A stretch of DNA of 48,265 bases, taken from positions 1 to 48,265 of the forward strand of contig JAIOIK010000094.1 of the NCBI GenBank assembly GCA_019912545.1. The letters are read 5' to 3'. Below the pieces are notes generated by a model. That model was not told where the DNA came from and searched no databases. It worked only from the letters and a program-made list of their open reading frames with translations. This document shows positions 8,326 to 18,013 of this stretch, piece by piece (position 1 is the first letter of the stretch; each line of letters starts with the position of its first letter). A program made the translations under genes and the position numbers. The DNA is from Ignavibacteria bacterium. GTDB taxonomy: Bacteria > Bacteroidota > Ignavibacteria > Tepidaquicellales > OLB5.

Positions 8326-10818
8326 ATGGACAGTAATTTCTCAAACAGGGTTCAGGATGTGATCAGGTTAAGCAGGGAAGAAGCAATTCGGCTGGGGCAC
8401 GATTATATTGGGACCGAGCATTTATTACTTGGTATTATCCGCGAAGGCGAAGGTATTGCAATCAAGATCTTCAAGAATCTCGGGAAAGATTCCGCTAAAA
8501 TTAAAAAAACAGTTGAAGATACAGTAAGGCAGTCCGGAGCAACGCTTACAGTTGGTAATATACCGCTCACAAAACAGGCAGAAAAAGTTCTGAAAATAAC
8601 ATATCTTGAAGCAAAGATATTTAAATCTGACGTAATAGGTACAGAGCATCTTTTGCTTTCTATCTTAAGAGAAGATGATAACCTTGCCTCTCAAATTCTT
8701 CAGCAATTCGGCATTACATACGAGATCGTAAAAGAAGAACTCTCTAATATATTAAGCGGCAAGACTTCGCCTCAGCAGCAAAAGCCGCCTTCCACAGAAA
8801 AAAAACCGGATAGAACCAAAACTCCGGTACTTGATAATTTCGGAAGAGACCTTACAAAACTTGCGCATGATGATAAGCTTGATCCTATCGTTGGGCGTGA
8901 AAAAGAAATTGAACGCGTTGCGCAGGTATTAAGCCGCAGGAAAAAGAACAACCCGGTACTTATTGGCGAGCCGGGTGTTGGTAAAACGGCAATTGCCGAG
9001 GGACTTGCAATACGTATTGTACAGAAAAAAGTGTCCCGTGTGCTGCATGATAAGCGTGTTGTTACGCTTGATCTAGCCTCGCTTGTAGCAGGCACAAAAT
9101 ACCGCGGCCAGTTTGAGGAGCGCATGAAAGCTGTTATGAATGAGCTTGAAAAGGCCAAAGATGTTATCCTTTTCATTGATGAGCTGCATACAATTGTCGG
9201 AGCTGGCGGCGCTTCGGGTTCACTTGATGCTTCTAATATCTTCAAGCCCGCGCTTGCGAGAGGTGACCTGCAGTGCATAGGAGCAACAACTCTTGATGAA
9301 TACCGCCAGTATATCGAAAAGGATGGCGCATTAGACCGCCGCTTCCAGAAGATAATTGTTGATCCTACTACGGAAGAAGAAACAATGCAGATACTCACAA
9401 ACATCAAGCATAAGTACGAAGAGCATCATAATGTAAAGTATTCTGATAAAGCTATAGAGGGAGCCGTTAAACTTAGCTCCAGATATATCACAGACCGTTA
9501 CCTGCCGGATAAGGCAATAGACGTAATGGATGAAGCGGGCTCAAGGGTGCATCTTGCAAATATTGTTGTACCTGAAAATATTGTTATACTTGAAAACGAG
9601 ATACAGAACATAAAGCTTAAAAAGAACCAGGTAGTTAAAAATCAGAATTTCGAGGAAGCTGCAAAACTTCGGGATGAAGAAAAAAGATTTATCAATGAGC
9701 TTGAACAGGCTAAACTTGACTGGGAAGTTAAATCCCAAAGCATTGTACACGAAGTAACCGAAGAAAACGTTGCTGATGTGGTTTCCATGATGACGGGCAT
9801 TCCCGTTAACCGCGTTGCGCAATCAGAAAGCGATAAGCTGGTTAAGATGGAAGATGAGCTTAAGAAGTTCATTATCGGGCAGGATGAGGCTATTGTAAAA
9901 CTCTCAAAAGCTATTCGCAGAACACGCGCAGGCTTAAAAGACCCGAACAGGCCTATTGGCTCGTTTATTTTTACCGGACCTACAGGTGTTGGTAAAACTG
10001 AAATGGCAAAGGTGCTTTCAAGATTCCTTTTTGATAGCGAAGAGAACCTGATAAGGATCGATATGAGCGAGTACATGGAGAAATTCAATGTGTCAAGACT
10101 CGTCGGTGCGCCTCCCGGATATGTAGGGTATGAAGAAGGCGGACAGCTTACCGAAAAAGTACGCCGTAAACCATATTCTGTAGTTTTGCTTGATGAAATT
10201 GAAAAAGCACACCCGGATATTTTCAATATCCTGCTGCAGGTGCTTGATGAAGGCCTGCTTACAGATAGCCTGGGCAGAAAAGTTGATTTCAAAAATACGA
10301 TACTGATAATGACCTCCAATATTGGCACAAAGGACATCAAGTCAATTGGCGGCATGGGATTCGGTGACCCGAACGAGACAAATAAGCATGATAAGATGAA
10401 AATGCAGATTGAGGAATCGGTTAGAAGGGTATTCAGTCCTGAATTTTTAAACAGGCTTGATGACACGATAACATTCAAACAGCTTTCAAAGGAAGATATA
10501 TTCAAGATAATTGATATTTCTACCAGGCAGCTGCTTAAGAGAATTCAGTCACTCGGCATTAATTTTGAATTCGATGTTGCGGCAAAAACATTCCTTTCTG
10601 AAAAAGGATATGACCCCAAGTACGGTGCAAGGCCGCTAAGAAGGGCAATACAGAAATATGTCGAAGACCCTGTTTCAGAGGAAGTGCTGAAAGGTTCATT
10701 CAAAGAAGGCTCGCATGTAATGGTATCTTATAAAGAAGGCGATGAGCTAATATTTGTTGATATCTCACAGGGCAAGCTTCCCGAAAAGATCGAGCCTGAA
10801 TCCGTACAGGAAAATTAA
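8326..10818 (+). CDS. clpC: ATP-dependent Clp protease ATPase subunit ClpC
   Basis: AAA+ unfoldase that feeds substrates to ClpP. With the start at 8326 it has 830 aa. The first in-frame ATG (8266) would add 20 unusual residues and lies on the predicted transcription start, whereas [20 protein letters not shown] begins exactly where ClpC proteins do. Two Clp_N repeats are followed by AAA-1 (Walker A GEPGVGKT), a middle UVR-like helix ([16 protein letters not shown]) that marks ClpC rather than ClpA or ClpB, AAA-2 (Walker [10 protein letters not shown]) and the C-terminal D2-small domain. No clpP or mcsAB lies nearby. Confidence 0.95.
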   Translation: MDSNFSNRVQDVIRLSREEAIRLGHDYIGTEHLLLGIIREGEGIAIKIFKNLGKDSAKIKKTVEDTVRQSGATLTVGNIPLTKQAEKVLKITYLEAKIFKSDVIGTEHLLLSILREDDNLASQILQQFGITYEIVKEELSNILSGKTSPQQQKPPSTEKKPDRTKTPVLDNFGRDLTKLAHDDKLDPIVGREKEIERVAQVLSRRKKNNPVLIGEPGVGKTAIAEGLAIRIVQKKVSRVLHDKRVVTLDLASLVAGTKYRGQFEERMKAVMNELEKAKDVILFIDELHTIVGAGGASGSLDASNIFKPALARGDLQCIGATTLDEYRQYIEKDGALDRRFQKIIVDPTTEEETMQILTNIKHKYEEHHNVKYSDKAIEGAVKLSSRYITDRYLPDKAIDVMDEAGSRVHLANIVVPENIVILENEIQNIKLKKNQVVKNQNFEEAAKLRDEEKRFINELEQAKLDWEVKSQSIVHEVTEENVADVVSMMTGIPVNRVAQSESDKLVKMEDELKKFIIGQDEAIVKLSKAIRRTRAGLKDPNRPIGSFIFTGPTGVGKTEMAKVLSRFLFDSEENLIRIDMSEYMEKFNVSRLVGAPPGYVGYEEGGQLTEKVRRKPYSVVLLDEIEKAHPDIFNILLQVLDEGLLTDSLGRKVDFKNTILIMTSNIGTKDIKSIGGMGFGDPNETNKHDKMKMQIEESVRRVFSPEFLNRLDDTITFKQLSKEDIFKIIDISTRQLLKRIQSLGINFEFDVAAKTFLSEKGYDPKYGARPLRRAIQKYVEDPVSEEVLKGSFKEGSHVMVSYKEGDELIFVDISQGKLPEKIEPESVQEN

Positions 10819-10837
10819 TATAATGATTTAATTGGTG

Positions 10838-10855
10838 TCAGGTATATACCTGGCA
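10838..10855. repeat. Degenerate copy of the TCAGGTA/TACCTGA hairpin
   Basis: GTCAGGTAT-ATACCTGGC is an almost perfect palindrome, related to the hairpins at 37688-37704 and 39795-39816. Confidence 0.5.
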
Positions 10856-10863
10856 TCACAAAA

Positions 10864-10892
10864 AAAAAGGGAAGCCAGAAGCTGCCCTTTTT
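10864..10892 (+). terminator. Terminator after clpC
   Basis: AAAAAGGGAAGC and GCTGCCCTTTTT form a 12-bp stem with one mismatch around a CAGAA loop. The 3' arm ends in a run of T. It sits 46 bp past the clpC stop. Confidence 0.75.
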
Positions 10893-10918
10893 CACAATAT
10901 TTCCTAACTGTATGTCAT

Positions 10919-11017
10919 GTAGGGAACGCATCTAAGAAATTATCACTGCAATTATATTTGTTTTTCAATTTTCATTAGATGTTAATTTTGAAATGAGTGA
11001 AGAGATGCGTTCCCTAC
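10919..11017. repeat. Perfect 15-bp inverted repeat between clpC and hemW
   Basis: GTAGGGAACGCATCT (10919-10933) and its exact reverse complement (11003-11017) are separated by 69 bp of AT-rich DNA. It sits between convergent genes. The small size and perfect ends suggest a mobile palindromic unit or a miniature element. Confidence 0.7.
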
Positions 11018-11035
11018 TTTTGAACTTTCGCACAT

Positions 11036-12157
11036 TCAAAATAAAGTTGCAACTATCTCATCGCATACAGCATACCCTTTGCGGGTTAATTTAAGTGTTG
11101 AATTATTCTTAACGGCGTAGCCGTCATTTAATAAGGATTGTATCGGAGCTGAATACGTTTTCTCAAAATCAATATTGTGCTTATTATAGAAATCATCAAA
11201 TACAATTCCGCGGCTTCTGAGTCCGAGCATAATATGTTCAGTAATTGAAGTACTTTCGTCAATCGTTTCAACAAAATCAGCGGCATGTTTACCGGATTCA
11301 ACCATATCAATATACCTGCCAATATTCTTAACATTCGTCCATCTTTTATTGCCAATGTATGATGATGCCGAAGGACCAAATGAAATATATTCTTCCAGTG
11401 TCCAGTATTTCAGATTATGACGGCACTCAAAACCCGGTTTTGCGTAATTTGATATCTCATATTGCCTGTAACCGGCTGATTCAAGAAACTCCATAGTGTA
11501 CTCATACATATCCTGTTCAAGCTCAATATCAGCGGAATTAACTTCACCTTTATCACGCATGCTGTATAGTACCGTACCTTTTTCAAATATCAGCGAGTAT
11601 GCCGAAATATGAGTTGTATTTAACTTCACGGCTTGTTCTAAATTGTATTTCCAGCTCTCCATCGATTGCTCCGGCAGGGCGAATATCAAGTCCAGATTTA
11701 TATTCTCAAATCCTGCCTCTTTAGCATTAGTTATTGATTCTATTGCCTCATTTGCAGAATGTATCCGCGTCAGGAATTTAAGCTCTTCATCAATAAATGA
11801 CTGCACTCCAAAGCTTATCCTGTTTAACGGCAGCTTTCGGAATTCATCGAGTTTATTCCTGTCAAGTGTTCCGGGGTTGGATTCTATTGTTATCTCTGAA
11901 TCAGTTGAAATATTGTAATGGGAATAAAGTGTATCAAAAATCGAAGTGAATTCCTCTCTGCTTAAAAGTGAGGGAGTCCCGCCCCCGAAAAATATTGAAT
12001 CGAATTTCCTGTCCTTAAGCTCAAATGACCTGGAAACTATTTCTTTTTTGATCGCAGCTAAAAATTCGTTCTTCTTTGAGTGATTTGTAATGGAATAAAA
12101 ATCGCAGTAAATGCATTTAGTATCGCAAAAGGGGATATGTAAGTAAATTCCGGGCAT
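11036..12157 (-). CDS. hemW: Radical SAM heme chaperone HemW
   Basis: HemW-type radical SAM protein of 373 aa that carries heme to target proteins. It is related to HemN but not itself the coproporphyrinogen dehydrogenase. The N-terminus has the cluster motif CDTKCIYCDF (Cys11, Cys15, Cys18). FFGGGTPSLL and the ESNPGTL segment follow, as in other members. HemN proper has an N-terminal extension before the cysteines, which is absent here. It is the last gene of the lepA operon. lepA next to hemW is a known arrangement, for example in Bacillus. Many database entries call it 'oxygen-independent coproporphyrinogen III oxidase'. Confidence 0.92.
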   Translation of the reverse strand: MPGIYLHIPFCDTKCIYCDFYSITNHSKKNEFLAAIKKEIVSRSFELKDRKFDSIFFGGGTPSLLSREEFTSIFDTLYSHYNISTDSEITIESNPGTLDRNKLDEFRKLPLNRISFGVQSFIDEELKFLTRIHSANEAIESITNAKEAGFENINLDLIFALPEQSMESWKYNLEQAVKLNTTHISAYSLIFEKGTVLYSMRDKGEVNSADIELEQDMYEYTMEFLESAGYRQYEISNYAKPGFECRHNLKYWTLEEYISFGPSASSYIGNKRWTNVKNIGRYIDMVESGKHAADFVETIDESTSITEHIMLGLRSRGIVFDDFYNKHNIDFEKTYSAPIQSLLNDGYAVKNNSTLKLTRKGYAVCDEIVATLF

Positions 12158-12172
12158 TCAATAATTTTTTTT

Positions 12173-12196
12173 AGTCCCAATCTGGGGTTTGGGACT
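12173..12196. repeat. Hairpin between the first lepB and hemW
   Basis: AGTCCCAA (12173-12180) faces TTGGGACT (12189-12196). On the minus-strand transcript the run of U comes before the stem rather than after, so it is not a standard terminator. It may be a processing or attenuation site within the operon. Confidence 0.5.
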
Positions 12197-12212
12197 GAGT
12201 CTCAAATCTTTC

Positions 12213-13133
12213 TTACTCAATCGGCTTGCCAAAACGACTAATATCTATCGAGTTAATAAGTCTGCCGAATTCGCTGAATGGTATCTGTGAATCCCATGAA
12301 AAATACACAAACCACGCCTTGCCAACAATATTTTCTACAGGTACAAATCCCCAGAATCTGCTATCAAGCGAGTTATCGCGATTATCTCCCATCATGAAAT
12401 AATAATTATCCTGAACCGTATATTTATCGGTTTCTTTGCCGTCAATTAAAACAGTTCCTTCACCCTTTAGCTCAATAGTATGGCCTTCCCGTTTAATAAA
12501 TGTATCCCACTGGTAGAAATTGCTTTTATTAACTTCCACAACATCGCCCTTTTTAGGTATCTTCAATGGACCGTAGTTATCTTTGTTCCACCCGCAGCCC
12601 TTTGGGAACATCTCCTTTTCCATATTCTTATCAGTATAACCCTTTGGCCAAACTTGCCTGTCGGTAAACTGGATATGTTTTGGTACAGGAAACTCATCGC
12701 CATTTACAAAAACTATTTTATTCTTTATCTCTACAACATCGCCCGGCTGCCCGATTATTCGTTTAAGGTACTGCACTTTTGATGATGTCTCAAGCTCGTC
12801 ACGGAATCCGGGAAAATCGAAATTCACAATGTCATTCCGTCTTGGTTCTCTAATTGCCGGCAGCCGCCAGTAGGGAAGCTTAATTTCTGTAAAAGGGATA
12901 AATCTTGGAGTTGAGCCGCCATATAAAAACTGATTGAAAAACATCTTGTCACCAATCAGAATCGTGTTGAGCATTGAGCCAGTTGGAGTGCTGTACCCCT
13001 GAATGAAAAAAGATTGTATGAATAATACCACAATCAGCGTTAAAAGCAGCGAGCCAAAGCTTTTTGCTTTTTCTTCAAGTTTACTTTGCTGTTTCTTTTT
13101 TGCGGATTTTCCGAGTGTTGTTGTTTTTGCCAT
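12213..13133 (-). CDS. lepB: Signal peptidase I, paralogue 1
   Basis: Membrane serine protease that removes signal peptides from exported proteins. At 306 aa it has one predicted TM segment (about 27-45) followed by the periplasmic catalytic domain. The nucleophile is Ser53 in YSTPTGSM and the general base Lys124 in QYLKRIIGQPGD. The family box E, GDNRDNSLDSRFWGF, is intact, so it should be active. It is the third lepB in a row, 5 bp after the previous one, and 55 bp before hemW. Confidence 0.93.
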   Translation of the reverse strand: MAKTTTLGKSAKKKQQSKLEEKAKSFGSLLLTLIVVLFIQSFFIQGYSTPTGSMLNTILIGDKMFFNQFLYGGSTPRFIPFTEIKLPYWRLPAIREPRRNDIVNFDFPGFRDELETSSKVQYLKRIIGQPGDVVEIKNKIVFVNGDEFPVPKHIQFTDRQVWPKGYTDKNMEKEMFPKGCGWNKDNYGPLKIPKKGDVVEVNKSNFYQWDTFIKREGHTIELKGEGTVLIDGKETDKYTVQDNYYFMMGDNRDNSLDSRFWGFVPVENIVGKAWFVYFSWDSQIPFSEFGRLINSIDISRFGKPIE

Positions 13134-13138
13134 AAAAA

Positions 13139-14287
13139 TTATTTAATTATTGTTCCAATTCTTTCCCAAAGGATAGAATTAAGTAATTTATCTGTTCGAA
13201 TTAAAGGAATTTTTGTATCTCTAGACCAAATTATCATAGTAATTTTTGCCATTATATCTTCTTCTGCCACAAATCCCCAAAAACGGCTATCAAGTGAATT
13301 ATACCAATTATCGCCAATCATAAAATAATAGTTTTTTTTGATTACGTACTTGTATTGCTCCTGGTCATTTATCACTATTTTCGACCATGTAACTTCAATT
13401 TTATTGCCTTCATTCTCTATCAACTTTCTCCATAAATGGATATTTCCTGTATCAAGTTCCACTATTTGCCCCTCTTTCGGTATGATCAAAGGTCCGTAAT
13501 GGTCAAGATTCCACCCTGAGCCTTTTGGGAAAATTTCGGGATCATGTTGTGATGCATCCGGTTTGAAATTTGAATTCAAGTTTGCTGTTGTCGGATGATC
13601 AACAAATTCGCCATTAATATAAACCAACGCGTATTTTATCATTAAAGTATCTCCTGGCAATGCGAGAATCCTTTTTAAGTAATGGATAACTTCTCTGGAT
13701 TTCTCATCCCTGCTTACATTCCTGTTTTTGAATTCAACTACATCTCCTCTTTCGGGCTTGTTGAAAAAGTGTGCATATTTCCCGGTAAACGGATTCCTTA
13801 TCCCGTATGCAAGATCATTTTCTAAAAACACCTCACCAGGCAAAATTGTATTCATCATGGATCCCGTAGGAGTTGAATAGCTAAAAGGTATAAAAATGTC
13901 TTCGATTGGTCCAAAGTAATATGCGTTGACAAGGAAAATAAATAAATAGTAAGTACCTTTGTTAAAATTTCTCAGAACATAACTGGTTTTTCTTCTGGCC
14001 AGCAAAATTGCATCAACCGGAGTGTAAATCATAACAATCAGGGCAAAAAATAATAACAGGTAAAAAAGTACTATATGCGGCGTAAATTTTAAAAGAATGA
14101 TAATTGTAAAAATTGGTAAAGTAGAAAACAAGTAAATGAAAAAACCTCTTCTAATTTCTCCGCAATAAAAATGTCCAAGACCCGGGCACAAAAGCGTCAA
14201 AAAGAACGCTGCCCACGCAGACCTTTTCTTTATCTTAGGCTCTTCATTTTTTGAAGCAAGGCTTTGTATATTATTCCCAGATTCCAA
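13139..14287 (-). CDS. lepB: Signal peptidase I, paralogue 2, with extra N-terminal membrane domain
   Basis: A 382-aa signal peptidase I with an unusual N-terminal part. Residues 22-130 carry AFFLTLLCPGLGHFYCGEIRRGF, a 'PGLG-x-x-Y-x-G-x-x-x-R-G' pattern like TM2-type domains, and three or four TM segments. The peptidase domain then follows. Catalytic Ser143 (STPTGSM) and Lys205 (HYLKRILALPGD) are present. Box E reads GDNWYNSLDSRFWGF, with Trp in place of the usual Arg in GDNR. It probably cleaves signal peptides but may have different specificity. It lies between the other two lepB genes, 15 bp and 5 bp from them. Confidence 0.9.
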   Translation of the reverse strand: MESGNNIQSLASKNEEPKIKKRSAWAAFFLTLLCPGLGHFYCGEIRRGFFIYLFSTLPIFTIIILLKFTPHIVLFYLLLFFALIVMIYTPVDAILLARRKTSYVLRNFNKGTYYLFIFLVNAYYFGPIEDIFIPFSYSTPTGSMMNTILPGEVFLENDLAYGIRNPFTGKYAHFFNKPERGDVVEFKNRNVSRDEKSREVIHYLKRILALPGDTLMIKYALVYINGEFVDHPTTANLNSNFKPDASQHDPEIFPKGSGWNLDHYGPLIIPKEGQIVELDTGNIHLWRKLIENEGNKIEVTWSKIVINDQEQYKYVIKKNYYFMIGDNWYNSLDSRFWGFVAEEDIMAKITMIIWSRDTKIPLIRTDKLLNSILWERIGTIIK

Positions 14288-14302
14288 TATTAAGGTTTGT
14301 TA

Positions 14303-15325
14303 TTAATGAATTATTTGTGCTATCCTATCCCACCTGATTGATTCAAACAACCTTCCAAACTCTTTAAAGGGTATATCGGGATTCCATGACCAGTAAATGA
14401 TCATAGCCTCTCCTATTATATTATCTGCCGGTAAGAATCCCCAATAACGGCTATCGGAGCTGTTATTTCTGTTATCTCCCATCATAAAATAGTAATTTTT
14501 TTCTACTTTATAATTGGAGTTTTCCGTCTCATCAATAAATACTTTATTATCAGCGGTTAATCTAACGCTGTGGCCTTCACGCTGTATGAAAACCTTCCAA
14601 TCATCAATATTATCGGGATTCAGTTTGATCACATCGCCAATTTTCGGTACCGTAACCGGCCCGTAATTATCATCATTCCACTTCATGCCTTTTGGGAAAA
14701 TTTCCGTGTATGAGCTTTGTGATATCTCCTTATTGAATTTCGCATCCGGGGGAACCGGAGATTCAACGGAATTAACGTACAGTACTTTATCAACTATCTT
14801 TATTGTATCTCCCGGAATCCCAACAAGCCTTTTTATGTAATTGGTAATTTCCCTTGGCTTTACTTCATTTGCGCCGCCCGGGTAATCGAATACAACTACA
14901 TCACCTCGCTTTGGGTCCTTTAATGCAGGAAGTCGGAAAAACGGAGTTCTTATTTCTGTAAATGGTATGCTCCGTGGAGTAGTCGCGCCGTATGTGATCT
15001 TGTTAACAAGTAAAAAATCACCAACCAGCAAAGTATTCTCCATTGAGCCTGTTGGTATGCGGTAAGCTTCTACAAAAAACACTTTCAGTATAAGCGCCAC
15101 AACTAAAGCAAATAGAACAGCGTCAAAGTACTCTTTAATTTTTGCGGGTTTTGATTCCTTCTCGGTTATGTGAACTACCAAGTCTTCAAATGGCGGGGGG
15201 GCTGTATCAGGACTTTTGGTATCTACAGATTCAACGAGAGGCTTTGCTGTACTATTCTCTTTTATATTATTATCCTTTGATGATTCTTCAGGAGAGGATC
15301 CGATTTCTTTTTTTAACTCTGTCAT
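14303..15325 (-). CDS. lepB: Signal peptidase I, paralogue 3
   Basis: A 341-aa signal peptidase I. I place the start at the ATG at 15325 (MTELKKEIGS); a longer frame up to 15406 would run back over the end of lepA. Residues 1-65 are a low-complexity acidic cytoplasmic extension, rich in Ser, Lys, Glu and Pro, followed by one TM segment (about 67-84). Ser94 (RIPTGSMENT) and Lys165 (NYIKRLVGIPGD) form the dyad, and box E reads GDNRNNSSDSRYWGF. Its RIPTGSM is closer to the general bacterial consensus than the STPTGSM of its two neighbours. It lies 22 bp after lepA, the classical lepA-lepB arrangement. Confidence 0.92.
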   Translation of the reverse strand: MTELKKEIGSSPEESSKDNNIKENSTAKPLVESVDTKSPDTAPPPFEDLVVHITEKESKPAKIKEYFDAVLFALVVALILKVFFVEAYRIPTGSMENTLLVGDFLLVNKITYGATTPRSIPFTEIRTPFFRLPALKDPKRGDVVVFDYPGGANEVKPREITNYIKRLVGIPGDTIKIVDKVLYVNSVESPVPPDAKFNKEISQSSYTEIFPKGMKWNDDNYGPVTVPKIGDVIKLNPDNIDDWKVFIQREGHSVRLTADNKVFIDETENSNYKVEKNYYFMMGDNRNNSSDSRYWGFLPADNIIGEAMIIYWSWNPDIPFKEFGRLFESIRWDRIAQIIH

Positions 15326-15347
15326 TAAGTGTTTATTCTGCTCTATT

Positions 15348-17147
15348 CTACTCGTCAATTGATAACACGGCAAGGAATGCCTCCTGCGGAAGCTGAACGG
15401 ACCCAACCTGTTTCATCCGTTTTTTGCCTTCTTTTTGTTTTTCAAGCAGCTTGCGTTTACGCGATATATCGCCGCCATAGCATTTTGCAATAACATTTTT
15501 CCGCATTGCTTTAACAGTCTCTCTTGAAATGATCTTTGCGCCAATTGCACCCTGTATAACGATCTCAAACATCTGCCTGGGGATAAGCTCTTTAAGCTTT
15601 GAGCATAACTTCCGGCCAAGCTCAAACGATTTTGTGCGGTGAACAATTGAAGAAAGCGCATCAACCGGCTCGTTATTAAGCAGAATATCCAGCTTTACTA
15701 GGTCGCTCTTCCTGTAATCAACAAATTCGTAATCAAGCGAAGCGTATCCCTTAGAAATTGACTTCATTTTATCGTGGAAATCAAAAATTATTTCCGAGAG
15801 GGGGAATTCAAATATCAAATCAACTTTCACCGGGGTCAGGTAATTTGTAGAAACAAATATTCCGCGCCTCTCATTTGCAAGCTTCATTATGTTGCCCATG
15901 TAATCAGTTGGAGTAATTATCTGTGCTTTGATATACGGCTCTTTGATGTGATCTATATTACCAAGCGGCGGCATTTGCGAAGGATTATCAACAAGGCTCA
16001 TTGTCTCATCGGTTTTAAAAACCTGGTACTCAACATTAGGTACTGTTGTGATAATTGTCTGATTATACTCTCTATCAAGCCTCTCCTGTGTGATCTCCAT
16101 ATGCAGGAGTCCAAGGAAGCCGCATCTGAATCCAAATCCCAGCGCTGATGATGATTCAGGCTCGAATATGAGTGAAGCATCATTTGTCTTTAGCTTTATT
16201 AAGGATTCCCTCAGGTCTTCAAAGTCATCACTGTTTGAAGGATATATACCCGAAAAAACCATCGGCTTTATTTTCTTGTAGCCTCCAAGCGGCTCCTTTG
16301 CCGGAAGGGTAAGGCTTGTAATAGTATCTCCAACCAGCAATTCACTGGCTTCCTTTATCCCCGTAACCATATAGCCAACATCACCGGATTTCAAAATTCC
16401 TGTTTTGAGCCTGCTCATTTTAAGAATGCCCACTTCTTCGGATTCCGTGTGAATATCAGTTGCAAAAAAGCGGACTTTGTCCTTTTCTTTCAGCTGGCCG
16501 TCAACAACACGCAGGTAAACAATTATTCCGCGGTATGCGTCAAAAGTCGAATCAAACACCAGCGCTCTAAGGGGGGCATCGTCGTTTATAACCGGCGGGG
16601 GAATACGGTTTACTATAGCTTCAAGTATATCGCTAGTCCCTATGTTCGCCTTCGCGCTTGCAAGAATAATTTCACCATCATCACAGCCAAGTAGTTCAAT
16701 TATCTGAGCCTTGACCCCTTCAATGTTTGCACTTGGAAGATCAACTTTATTAATTACAGGTATTATTGTGAGGTTTGCATCAATTGCAAGGTATAGATTG
16801 CTTACAGTTTGAGCTTCAATGCCTTGTGAGGCATCTACAACAAGCAGCGCTCCTTCACAGGCAGCGAGCGAGCGTGATACTTCGTATGAAAAATCAACAT
16901 GGCCGGGAGTATCAATTAAATTAAGCGTATATTCTTCACTATCTTTTGCGAGGTATTTTAGCTGAATTGCATGCAGTTTGATCGTTATGCCGCGCTCCTG
17001 CTCAAGATCCATGTCATCAAGCACCTGTTTTATCATGTCGCGGCTTGCAATAGTATGGGTTTCTTCAAGCAAACGGTCAGCAAGTGTGCTTTTGCCGTGA
17101 TCAATATGCGCAATAATACAAAAATTTCTTACTTTTGATTTCATCAA
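15348..17147 (-). CDS. lepA: Elongation factor 4 (LepA)
   Basis: Ribosome-associated translational GTPase (EF4), 599 aa, the normal length. The G1 motif AHIDHGKST lies near residue 14, followed by the G2 region GITIK, G3 DTPGHVDF and G4 NKVDLP. The domain order resembles EF-G without domain IV, and the C-terminal LepA-specific domain contains [25 protein letters not shown]. It heads a minus-strand operon: lepA, three lepB genes, hemW. The ATG at 17147 gives the standard N-terminus. Confidence 0.97.
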   Translation of the reverse strand: MMKSKVRNFCIIAHIDHGKSTLADRLLEETHTIASRDMIKQVLDDMDLEQERGITIKLHAIQLKYLAKDSEEYTLNLIDTPGHVDFSYEVSRSLAACEGALLVVDASQGIEAQTVSNLYLAIDANLTIIPVINKVDLPSANIEGVKAQIIELLGCDDGEIILASAKANIGTSDILEAIVNRIPPPVINDDAPLRALVFDSTFDAYRGIIVYLRVVDGQLKEKDKVRFFATDIHTESEEVGILKMSRLKTGILKSGDVGYMVTGIKEASELLVGDTITSLTLPAKEPLGGYKKIKPMVFSGIYPSNSDDFEDLRESLIKLKTNDASLIFEPESSSALGFGFRCGFLGLLHMEITQERLDREYNQTIITTVPNVEYQVFKTDETMSLVDNPSQMPPLGNIDHIKEPYIKAQIITPTDYMGNIMKLANERRGIFVSTNYLTPVKVDLIFEFPLSEIIFDFHDKMKSISKGYASLDYEFVDYRKSDLVKLDILLNNEPVDALSSIVHRTKSFELGRKLCSKLKELIPRQMFEIVIQGAIGAKIISRETVKAMRKNVIAKCYGGDISRKRKLLEKQKEGKKRMKQVGSVQLPQEAFLAVLSIDE

Positions 17148-17377
17148 TTATGCTCTATCAGCCAAATTTCCTCTTGTTTCCAAATAGTTTTAAACGGGCA
17201 GGCATAGCAGCTTCACATACCTTTAACAACAGATTGTATTAATTAAGTTCAGCCTGATGCTGAATCCATAAACAAAATAAGTAGCAATTCAATTCGAAGA
17301 TATACATACCTCCGTCTTAAACCGCTACTTAAAAATGGTACAAAAAATCGTTTTATCCAGCCGGTGTACTTTTCAGG
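17148..17377. other. Intergenic between lepA and the histone-like gene
   Basis: No gene is seen. A short hairpin TTCAGC-ctgat-GCTGAA lies near 17247-17263, and an AAGTAGC/GCTACTT pair spans roughly 17278-17331. The region must hold the lepA promoter, but I could not place it with confidence. Confidence 0.4.
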
Positions 17378-17575
17378 CTATGAAGATGGAGCCGAAGTTT
17401 TTCTTTCCTGCCGTATGGACTGGATCTCGTTTCTCATTTCCTGGCATTTTTTCCTTACTTCGTTCAATGCTTTCCTTAACCTTGTACCTGCCGAGTTCTG
17501 CCCTTTCGAGTAGAACTTTTCAAGGTCCTTGCCCATCTCATCAAGCATGGCTTTGATTTCATTGATTTTATCCAT
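17378..17575 (-). CDS. Histone H1-like (Hc1-type) DNA-binding protein
   Basis: A 65-aa basic helical protein: MDKINEIKAMLDEMGKDLEKFY, then SKGQNSAGTRLRKALNEVRK and KCQEMRNEIQSIRQERK. The 'K-G-x-x-x-A-G-T-R-L-R-K-A-L' segment is the signature of the histone H1-like proteins common in Bacteroidota and relatives. These are thought to bind and compact DNA. A good ribosome binding site (AAAGGAGAA) precedes the ATG. It lies 52 bp downstream of sdhD on the same strand and may be partly co-transcribed with it. Confidence 0.82.
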   Translation of the reverse strand: MDKINEIKAMLDEMGKDLEKFYSKGQNSAGTRLRKALNEVRKKCQEMRNEIQSIRQERKTSAPSS

Positions 17576-17627
17576 TTGTTTTCTCCTTTTTGTTTGAAAA
17601 AGTTATTTAATGGTAAAGCTGAAAAAT

Positions 17628-18005
17628 TTACAATCCGCTTGTTGTTTGTACATAGGGAATATCCAGTATCGTTTTCATTCCCCATAATGTAAATGCCAGG
17701 CCGAATACTATCAAAAAACCTATAATTGTAATTGTCTGCCATGATTTCAGTTTATAATCCCTGAATATCCCCCAAACACCGTTCAGCCCGTGGTACATTG
17801 CAAGCACCACAAACGTTAAGTCAAGAATCCTGTACCAGTTGCTCTGCATCCTTGCCAGAACCGCATCATATGTATGACCGGATTCAGGTGTGTAATGCAT
17901 TAATATATAGTGACCTATTATCACCACAACCAGTATAAGCCCTGTTATACGCTGAAAAACCCAGCTAAATGAACCTGAACCTCTTGAATTTTGATGTTTG
18001 TACAA
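17628..18005 (-). CDS. sdhD: Succinate dehydrogenase membrane anchor subunit SdhD
   Basis: A 125-aa membrane protein with three TM helices. It anchors succinate dehydrogenase and helps bind heme b and quinone. The segment GSFSWVFQRITGLILVVVIIGHYILMHY carries the R-I-T-G signature and candidate heme-ligand histidines. MYHGLNGVWGIFRDY in the second half is the other conserved SdhC/D feature. It is 8 bp after sdhC. The flavoprotein and iron-sulfur subunits (sdhA, sdhB) are not downstream, so they must be encoded elsewhere. Confidence 0.85.
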   Translation of the reverse strand: MYKHQNSRGSGSFSWVFQRITGLILVVVIIGHYILMHYTPESGHTYDAVLARMQSNWYRILDLTFVVLAMYHGLNGVWGIFRDYKLKSWQTITIIGFLIVFGLAFTLWGMKTILDIPYVQTTSGL

Positions 18006-18013
18006 TTAACTGA

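Noticed and set aside
8772-9407. Minus-strand open frame of 211 codons opposite the first AAA domain of clpC
   Set aside because: Antisense frame of a highly conserved region with skewed Ser/Arg composition; no independent support.
9642-10505. Long minus-strand open frame of 287 codons inside clpC
   Set aside because: It lies opposite the AAA-2 domain of clpC, is serine- and leucine-rich, and matches no family. It is the usual antisense frame of a conserved gene.
12213-15325. The three lepB copies as an assembly duplication
   Set aside because: The proteins differ in length, N-terminal architecture and motif details; they are diverged paralogues, not copies of one read set.
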